Source of the DNA: Stenotrophomonas sp. UBA7346
GTDB lineage: Bacteria > Pseudomonadota > Gammaproteobacteria > Xanthomonadales > Xanthomonadaceae
Direction of reading: 5' to 3'
Length of the DNA: 10,762 nucleotides
Assembly: GCA_002471015.1 (NCBI GenBank)
Contig: DKPB01000008.1
Coordinates: 1 to 10,762, forward strand
Shown here piece by piece: positions 6,007-10,762 of the stretch (its first letter is position 1; each line of letters begins with the position of its first letter). The translations under genes and the position numbers were made by a program. The notes beneath the pieces are model-generated. The model had not been told where the DNA came from and did no database searches. It saw only the letters and a program-made list of their open reading frames with translations.

Positions 6007-6849
6007 ATGGCCACGCAAGAGCTCAAGCACCTGATCAGCGATGCCCCGCGGGTAATGGTGGTCGATGGTTCCAAACTGGTACGGCGTCTGATCAGCGATG
6101 TGCTCAAGCGCGAGCTGCCCGATGTGGATGTGATTGGCTGCGCCAGCATCGAGGAAGCACGGCAGGCACTGGCTGACGGCCCGGTGCACCTGGTCACCAC
6201 CTCGCTGGCATTGCCCGATGGCGATGGCCTGGCACTGGCGCGCAGCGTGCGCGAAGCCGCCGGCCAGGCCTACGTGCCGGTGATCGTGGTCTCCGGCGAT
6301 GCCCAGCAGCACCTGGAGCAGCGCCGTTTCACCGAGTACGTCACCGACTATTTCGACAAGGCCCTGGGGCATGAGGCCCTGGCCACCTTCATTCGGGGCT
6401 ATGTGCAGCCCGAGCCGGTGGAAGACGCCACCGTGCTGTATGTCGAGGACAGCCGCGTCGTCGCCGAGGCCACCAAGCGCATGCTGGAGCGGCACAAGCT
6501 GCACGTAGTGCATGTGCTTACCGCCGAGGATGCGTTCTCGCTGCTCACCGCTGAATCACTGGGCCGCACCACGCGCCCGGTGGACCTGGTGCTGACCGAC
6601 GTCACCCTGAAGGGCGAATTGAGCGGCCGCGACGTGGTCGAGCGCATCCGCATCGATTTCGGCTATGGCAAGCGCCGCCTGCCGGTACTGGTGATGACCG
6701 GTGACGGCAACCCGCACAACCAGTCGGCATTGCTGCAGTCCGGGGCCAATGACCTGGTGCAGAAACCCATCGAAGAACGCCTGCTGGTGACCAAGGTGCT
6801 GTTCCAGCTGCGGCTGGCGCGCATGGCACAGCCGGCCGTGATGCTGTGA
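6007..6849 (+). CDS. Two-receiver-domain response regulator, no output domain
   Basis: A 280-residue protein of two tandem CheY-like REC domains. The second (about 141-270) is complete: acidic pair Glu147-Asp148 (VLYVEDS), phosphoacceptor Asp198 (LVLTDVTL), Thr231 (LVMTGDG) and Lys253-Pro254 (VQKPI). The first (about 14-132) is degenerate: VMVVDGSK has only Asp20 of the acidic pair, the phosphoacceptor position is Ser66 (TTSLALPDGDG) instead of Asp, and DKAL replaces KP, although Ser96 and Lys118 remain. No DNA-binding, GGDEF, EAL or HD-GYP domain follows. The start is ATG at 6007 with GAGG five nt upstream, overlapping the ftsX stop region; the reading frame is open back to 5860 but that part overlaps ftsX. 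It sits 7 bp after ftsX and overlaps ung by 4 bp. The likely role is a phospho-transfer or protein-interaction adaptor, but partner and pathway are unknown. Confidence 0.9.
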   Translation: MATQELKHLISDAPRVMVVDGSKLVRRLISDVLKRELPDVDVIGCASIEEARQALADGPVHLVTTSLALPDGDGLALARSVREAAGQAYVPVIVVSGDAQQHLEQRRFTEYVTDYFDKALGHEALATFIRGYVQPEPVEDATVLYVEDSRVVAEATKRMLERHKLHVVHVLTAEDAFSLLTAESLGRTTRPVDLVLTDVTLKGELSGRDVVERIRIDFGYGKRRLPVLVMTGDGNPHNQSALLQSGANDLVQKPIEERLLVTKVLFQLRLARMAQPAVML

Positions 6850-7535
6850 GCCAGGACGGCAACAGCATCCAGCTGGAAGCAAGCTGGAAGGCACGCATAG
6901 GTGATTGGCTGCTGCGGCCGGAGATGCGCGAGTTGTCGGCCTTTCTGCGCAAGCGCAAGGCCGATGGAGTGCAGGTGTTCCCGCCCGGCCCGGAGATATT
7001 TGCTGCCTTCAACACCACCCCGTTCGAGCAGGTGAAGGTGGTGGTGCTGGGCCAGGACCCCTACCACGGTTACGGCCAGGCGCACGGCTTGAGCTTCTCG
7101 GTGATGCCGGGGGTGCCGGTACCGCCGTCGCTGCTCAACATCTATAAAGAGATCGAGGCCGACCTGGGCATCCCACGGCCGGACCACGGCTGCCTGCTGC
7201 CGTGGGCACGCCAGGGGGTACTGCTGCTCAACGCCGTATTGACGGTGGAGGAGGGCAAGGCCGGCGCGCACCAGGGGCGTGGCTGGGAGGGCTTCACCGA
7301 CCATGTGGTGGACGTGCTCAACCGTGAGCGCGAGGGCCTGGTATTCCTGCTGTGGGGTGCCTACGCCCAGCAGAAGGGCAAGGTCATCGATACCCGCCGC
7401 CACCGCGTGCTCAAGGCCCCGCATCCCTCGCCGTTGTCGGCCCATCGCGGCTTCCTCGGCTGCCGCCATTTCTCGCAGACCAACGACTATTTGCAACGCC
7501 ACGGGCAAACCCCGATCCGCTGGGACCTGTCCTGA
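6846..7535 (+). CDS. ung: Uracil-DNA glycosylase, family 1
   Basis: A 229-residue cytoplasmic base-excision repair enzyme that removes uracil arising from cytosine deamination or dUMP incorporation. The water-activating motif GQDPYHGYGQAHG holds catalytic Asp71 (E. coli Asp64), LLLNAVLTV holds the uracil-specificity Asn129, and HPSPLSAHRGFLG holds catalytic His193 and the DNA-intercalation loop. PPSLLNIYKEI matches the Ser/Pro loop of family 1. The length is normal. The start is GTG at 6846, sharing GTGA with the stop of the preceding response regulator, so translation is probably coupled. Termination downstream is unclear: no hairpin with T run is seen before 7600. Confidence 0.96.
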   Translation: MSQDGNSIQLEASWKARIGDWLLRPEMRELSAFLRKRKADGVQVFPPGPEIFAAFNTTPFEQVKVVVLGQDPYHGYGQAHGLSFSVMPGVPVPPSLLNIYKEIEADLGIPRPDHGCLLPWARQGVLLLNAVLTVEEGKAGAHQGRGWEGFTDHVVDVLNREREGLVFLLWGAYAQQKGKVIDTRRHRVLKAPHPSPLSAHRGFLGCRHFSQTNDYLQRHGQTPIRWDLS

Positions 7536-7714
7536 GTTTTGCGCGGATTTCTGTCGTAGCAGTGAAAAAAATGTGATGCGCGTCAGCTAAATCGGCGGTT
7601 TCCCGCCTCGCGCGGCCCCCCTTGCGGTGGTCTTACGACAGTGTGTTCCTATGTCGCCGCGAATGCTGTGCAGCGTGCATGGCACGCCGGTCCCACACCG
7701 GTGCAGGGGGCTAT
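7536..7714. promoter_or_regulatory. Intergenic regulatory region upstream of adhesin gene
   Basis: 179 bp between ung and the adhesin gene. It contains a CRP/Clp-like palindrome (7572-7587), an A7 run just before it, an 8-bp inverted repeat CTGTCGTA (7551-7558) / TACGACAG (7634-7641) 75 bp apart, a small GGCGG-TTTC-CCGCC hairpin near 7593, and a hairpin built on GCAC..CGGT / ACCGGTGC at 7683-7704 directly before the ribosome binding site AGGGGG (7705-7710). The last could modulate translation. No strong -35/-10 pair was identified. Confidence 0.5.
7572..7587. promoter_or_regulatory. Candidate CRP/Clp operator
   Basis: TGTGA (7572-7576), six bases, TCAGC (7583-7587). Against TGTGA-N6-TCACA this matches 8 of 10 informative positions, including the whole left half. 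In xanthomonads Clp, a CRP homologue antagonised by cyclic di-GMP, recognises this consensus. The site is about 128 bp upstream of the adhesin ATG, a reasonable position for an upstream activator or repressor site. Chance occurrence is possible. Confidence 0.4.
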
Positions 7715-10700
7715 ATGTTCAAGCAAATCATCGGGCGCGCTCGCGCCGGTCTGTCGTGCGTGCTCCATCTGCGGCACGCACAGCCCGTACACCGGGCTGC
7801 CCACGCGCTGGCAGCCGCCGTCGTGTTGCTATGTGTCACCGTCATGGCAGCACCGGCGATGGCACAGACAGTGAGTTTGACGTCGGTCAGCCCCAGCACC
7901 TATAGCGCGAAGGGGCAGGAAATCACCTTCATCTTCAACGTGGACAGCAACAGCACGCCCATCACTGGCGTTACCTTCAACGGTGGTGCGCCCAGTACGT
8001 TTGCCAGCAGTAACTGCAGCACCATCACCTACACCGGTACTTGCACGGCCACCTACAAGATCAGCGACGAGGACATGGTGCAGGGCCGGGTGCAGGTGTC
8101 GCCTTCGTTCCAGATGTCGCGCGCGGCAGGCGATGGCACCCATTATCAATGGGCCGCTGGCACTGTCTCCACGCCGTCTGCGCCGTTCTGGATTCTTGCC
8201 AATGCCACGCCGTCGGACCCGGGTAATGTGGCCGCGGTTGCCGGTGTGGGTTCGGCCACAGTCAGTTTCTCGCCTTCCAACGTGCCCGGCGGTACGCCGG
8301 TGACGTATCTGGTCATGTCCACCGACTTCACCGCGATGGCGCAAGGCAATAGCAGCCCCGTCGTGGTTACAGGACTGACCCCGGGTAAATCGTATCAGTT
8401 CAATGTGCAGGCAATGAGCGCGGGATACTCCAGCTTGCAGGTGGGGCCCAGCAATCGGGTAATACCTATCGCGCCGAATGTAAGCATTGCGGTCTCCCCT
8501 GCCGCGGTACGCGAGGATAGCGGCACGGCGTTGGTTTACACCGTCACCCGCGATGTTGCGCTGACAACACCGACCACGGTGAACCTGACTTTTTCCGGCA
8601 CCGCCACCGCTGGCATTGATTACAGCGGGAATGTGGCATCGGTAACCATTCCGGCCAACGCCAGCAGCATCACGTTGCGCCTTGTCGCGGTTGCAGATGC
8701 CACCGCAGAGGCAGATGAAACCGCCACGGTCAGCGTGGCCGTCGGCAGTGGTTACACCGTAGGCAGCCCGAGTTCGGCTACCGGCACCATCGTCAATGCC
8801 AACCCAACCACGCTGACGATAAACGATGTCCGCCTGAACGAAGGCAATGCAAGCCAGACGGACTTTGTCTTCACCGTGAGCCTGAACCAGCCCGCCGGCG
8901 CAGGTGGCGTAAGCTTCGATTACGCCACTGCCGATGGCACCGCAACAGCGGGCACCGACTACGTCGCCGCTTCAGGCACGATGACTATTCCAGCGGGTAG
9001 CTCCAGCACCACCATTTCCGTGAAGGTAAATGGCGATGCCGCCTACGAATCCGATGAAACCTTCTTCGTCAACCTGAGCGATGTGTCGGGTGCCACAATG
9101 GTTGACGGGCAGGGTGTGGGCACAATTCTAAATGACGATCCTGTCCCTGTACCTGCGATCATCAGCATTTCACCCGCCAGCGGCCCTGCCGCCGGTGGTA
9201 CGGCCGTCACCCTGACCGGTGCCAATTTCAGCGGTGCCACTGCGGTGATGTTTGGCGCCAAGAGTGCCGTCAACGTTATCGTCAACAGCGCCACTTCCAT
9301 CGCCGCCACGTCGCCGGCCGGCAGCGCCGGCACCGTGGATATCACGGTGACGACCCCAGGCGGCACCAGCACTACCAGTGCGGCGGACCGGTTCACCTAT
9401 GTCAGCAGGCCGAACGCCGCCGCAATTACTATGGCGAATGTTCCTTACAACAGCGGCGTCGTCTCCATCCCCGTCGATACCAGCAACCATGTCACCAGCG
9501 TGGCGGTAGCCGCGGCGGCCAGTCACGGCACCGCCGCAGCCAGTGGTAACGCTCTCACCTACATTCCGGCAGCGGGGTACGCGGGGCAGGACAGTTTTAC
9601 CTATACCCTTACCAACGTCGCAGGCACCTCCACACCGGCCCGGGTGACGGTGATGGTATTGCCGCCCACCATCACGGTAAGCCCCCCCACCCTGCCGGCG
9701 GCCGTGGTGGGTACGAGTTACAGCCAGACTGTCAGCGCCAGTGGTGGTGCCGCGCCGTACCGCTATGCGCTTGTTGGAACACCGCCGAACGGGTTGACAC
9801 TCAGTTCCACCGGTGAGCTGTCCGGTATGCCAACGACACAGGGCACCTTCAACTTTGATGTGGAGGTGAAGGATTCGAGCATCGGCAGCAACGCGCCGTT
9901 CTTGAAGACCCAGAGCTATTCGCTGACGGTGTTGCCGCCGCTCACCGTGACGTCCATCACCCGCGTGGATGCTTCGCCGAGCAATGCCAGCAACCTGCGT
10001 TTCCAGGTGACCTTCTCCGAGCCGGTCAGCGGCGTTGATACAAGCGACTTCAGTTTGACGCGGACCGATACCGCCAGCGGTATGGTGCAGTCAGTATTGG
10101 TATCGGGTGCAGGCGAAACGTATACATTGCAGGTGGGCAATGTCTCCGGCAACGGCACCCTGCGGCTGGATCTCAACGCCAGTGGTACCGGTATCCGGGG
10201 AGTGATGTTGGGCAATGCCATCGACGCTGGCTTCACCGGTGGGCAGGTTTACACCGTCGATACGACCGCACCGGAGGTGACGTCCGTGAGCGTGCCTGCG
10301 GCCGGCCGTTACCAGGCCGGAAGCACATTGGATTTTGTGGTCACCTTCAACGAAGTGCTGGTCGTAACCGGGACGCCGCAGCTGGCCCTGATGGTAGGCG
10401 GCAGCACCGTGTACGCCAACTATGTCGCGGGCAGCGGTACGTCGGCGCTGATCTTCACTTATGCCGTGGCCAGCGGCGACCGTGACGACGACGGTATTGC
10501 AGTGGGCGCACTGGGACTCAATGGCGGCAGTTTGAAAGATGCGGTGGGCAACGATGCCCACCGGACACTTAATAATGTGTCCGCCACCAACGGCGTGCTG
10601 GTGGGATTGATGACGCAGGCGATCACCGGTTTCACAGCCACTCCGGCCAATCCGGTGTTCTCGGTCGGCGGCACCTTTGCGGTGTCGGCGACGGGCGGTG

Positions 10701-10762
10701 CTTCGGGCGAACCAGTGGTATTTGCTTCGACTACGCCGGGAATATGCACTGTTGCTGGCTCC
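7715..10762 (+). CDS. Large exported multidomain adhesin-like protein, 3' end outside window
   Basis: 1016 codons are open to the right edge. The start is ATG at 7715 with AGGGGG five nt upstream. Residues 1-50 look like a long signal peptide: a basic N-region of about 30 residues, hydrophobic ALAAAVVLLCVTVMA, and a probable cleavage AMA|QTV after Ala50. Next come an N-terminal beta-rich stretch with Cys101 and Cys110 (about 51-160), an FN3-like module (163-253, ending SYQFNVQAM...), Calx-beta 1 (255-361), Calx-beta 2 (365-475, with GTATAGTDY and the terminal GTILNDD), a TIG/IPT domain (480-563), a cadherin-like/Ig module (568-650, PAAGYAGQDSFTYT), a putative Ig (He_PIG) domain (652-740, PPNGLTLSSTGELSGMPT), two Ig-like modules (743-848; 850-965, with the Asp-rich DRDDDGI) and a further Ig-like unit from about 966. 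Calx-beta and Asp-rich loops suggest calcium-stabilised stalks. It is probably surface-exposed and used in adhesion or biofilm. Whether it ends in an autotransporter barrel, a type I secretion signal or a sorting domain cannot be seen. Confidence 0.85.
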   Translation, partial: MFKQIIGRARAGLSCVLHLRHAQPVHRAAHALAAAVVLLCVTVMAAPAMAQTVSLTSVSPSTYSAKGQEITFIFNVDSNSTPITGVTFNGGAPSTFASSNCSTITYTGTCTATYKISDEDMVQGRVQVSPSFQMSRAAGDGTHYQWAAGTVSTPSAPFWILANATPSDPGNVAAVAGVGSATVSFSPSNVPGGTPVTYLVMSTDFTAMAQGNSSPVVVTGLTPGKSYQFNVQAMSAGYSSLQVGPSNRVIPIAPNVSIAVSPAAVREDSGTALVYTVTRDVALTTPTTVNLTFSGTATAGIDYSGNVASVTIPANASSITLRLVAVADATAEADETATVSVAVGSGYTVGSPSSATGTIVNANPTTLTINDVRLNEGNASQTDFVFTVSLNQPAGAGGVSFDYATADGTATAGTDYVAASGTMTIPAGSSSTTISVKVNGDAAYESDETFFVNLSDVSGATMVDGQGVGTILNDDPVPVPAIISISPASGPAAGGTAVTLTGANFSGATAVMFGAKSAVNVIVNSATSIAATSPAGSAGTVDITVTTPGGTSTTSAADRFTYVSRPNAAAITMANVPYNSGVVSIPVDTSNHVTSVAVAAAASHGTAAASGNALTYIPAAGYAGQDSFTYTLTNVAGTSTPARVTVMVLPPTITVSPPTLPAAVVGTSYSQTVSASGGAAPYRYALVGTPPNGLTLSSTGELSGMPTTQGTFNFDVEVKDSSIGSNAPFLKTQSYSLTVLPPLTVTSITRVDASPSNASNLRFQVTFSEPVSGVDTSDFSLTRTDTASGMVQSVLVSGAGETYTLQVGNVSGNGTLRLDLNASGTGIRGVMLGNAIDAGFTGGQVYTVDTTAPEVTSVSVPAAGRYQAGSTLDFVVTFNEVLVVTGTPQLALMVGGSTVYANYVAGSGTSALIFTYAVASGDRDDDGIAVGALGLNGGSLKDAVGNDAHRTLNNVSATNGVLVGLMTQAITGFTATPANPVFSVGGTFAVSATGGASGEPVVFASTTPGICTVAGS

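Noticed and set aside
7593..7606. GGCGG-TTTC-CCGCC hairpin as ung terminator
   Set aside because: The stem is only 5 bp and no T run follows, so I did not call it a terminator.
7627..7905. Small plus-strand open frames overlapping the adhesin leader
   Set aside because: They overlap the signal-peptide region in other frames, give Arg/Cys-rich products without homology, and lack ribosome binding sites.
7829..10749. Several minus-strand open frames of 67-171 codons opposite the adhesin gene
   Set aside because: They lie antisense to a continuous 1016-codon frame with recognisable domains and show no family features.

Overview
The window is a GC-rich bacterial chromosome segment, most likely from Stenotrophomonas or a close xanthomonad. 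Three things point there. Rho carries a long N-terminal extension, trxA-rho lies divergent from rhlB with an RhlB that has a long basic tail, and GTAG-tailed palindromes of the SMAG/REP type (described from Stenotrophomonas maltophilia) follow rhlB. The genus is an inference from pattern recognition, not from a database search.

Layout: (1) 1-2047, minus strand: trxA (thioredoxin 1) followed by rho, whose C-terminus runs off the left edge. (2) 2048-2243: divergent promoter region. (3) 2244-3914, plus strand: rhlB, a DEAD-box RNA helicase. The rhlB / trxA-rho arrangement is also found in E. coli and groups RNA termination and decay functions with a redox protein. (4) 3915-4355: no gene. It holds four SMAG/REP palindromes in a tandem array with a period of about 144 bp, which also contains a second palindromic repeat family. 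(5) 4356-7535, plus strand: a tightly packed run of ftsE, ftsX, a two-REC response-regulator protein without an output domain, and ung (uracil-DNA glycosylase). Gaps are 9 bp and 7 bp, and the last pair overlaps by 4 bp, so the genes are probably co-transcribed. (6) 7536-7714: a regulatory gap with a good match to a CRP/Clp-type operator. (7) 7715 to the right edge, plus strand: the first 1016 codons of a large exported multidomain protein (FN3, two Calx-beta, TIG/IPT, cadherin-like and Ig-like modules), probably a surface adhesin or autotransporter passenger.

Most of the window is housekeeping. The points deserving a second look are the SMAG tandem array, the degenerate first receiver domain of the response-regulator protein and its position between ftsX and ung, the ftsE start that may be leaderless, the low-complexity Rho and RhlB extensions, and the possible Clp control of the adhesin. 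I did not find a clear new defence, mobile or biosynthetic system.
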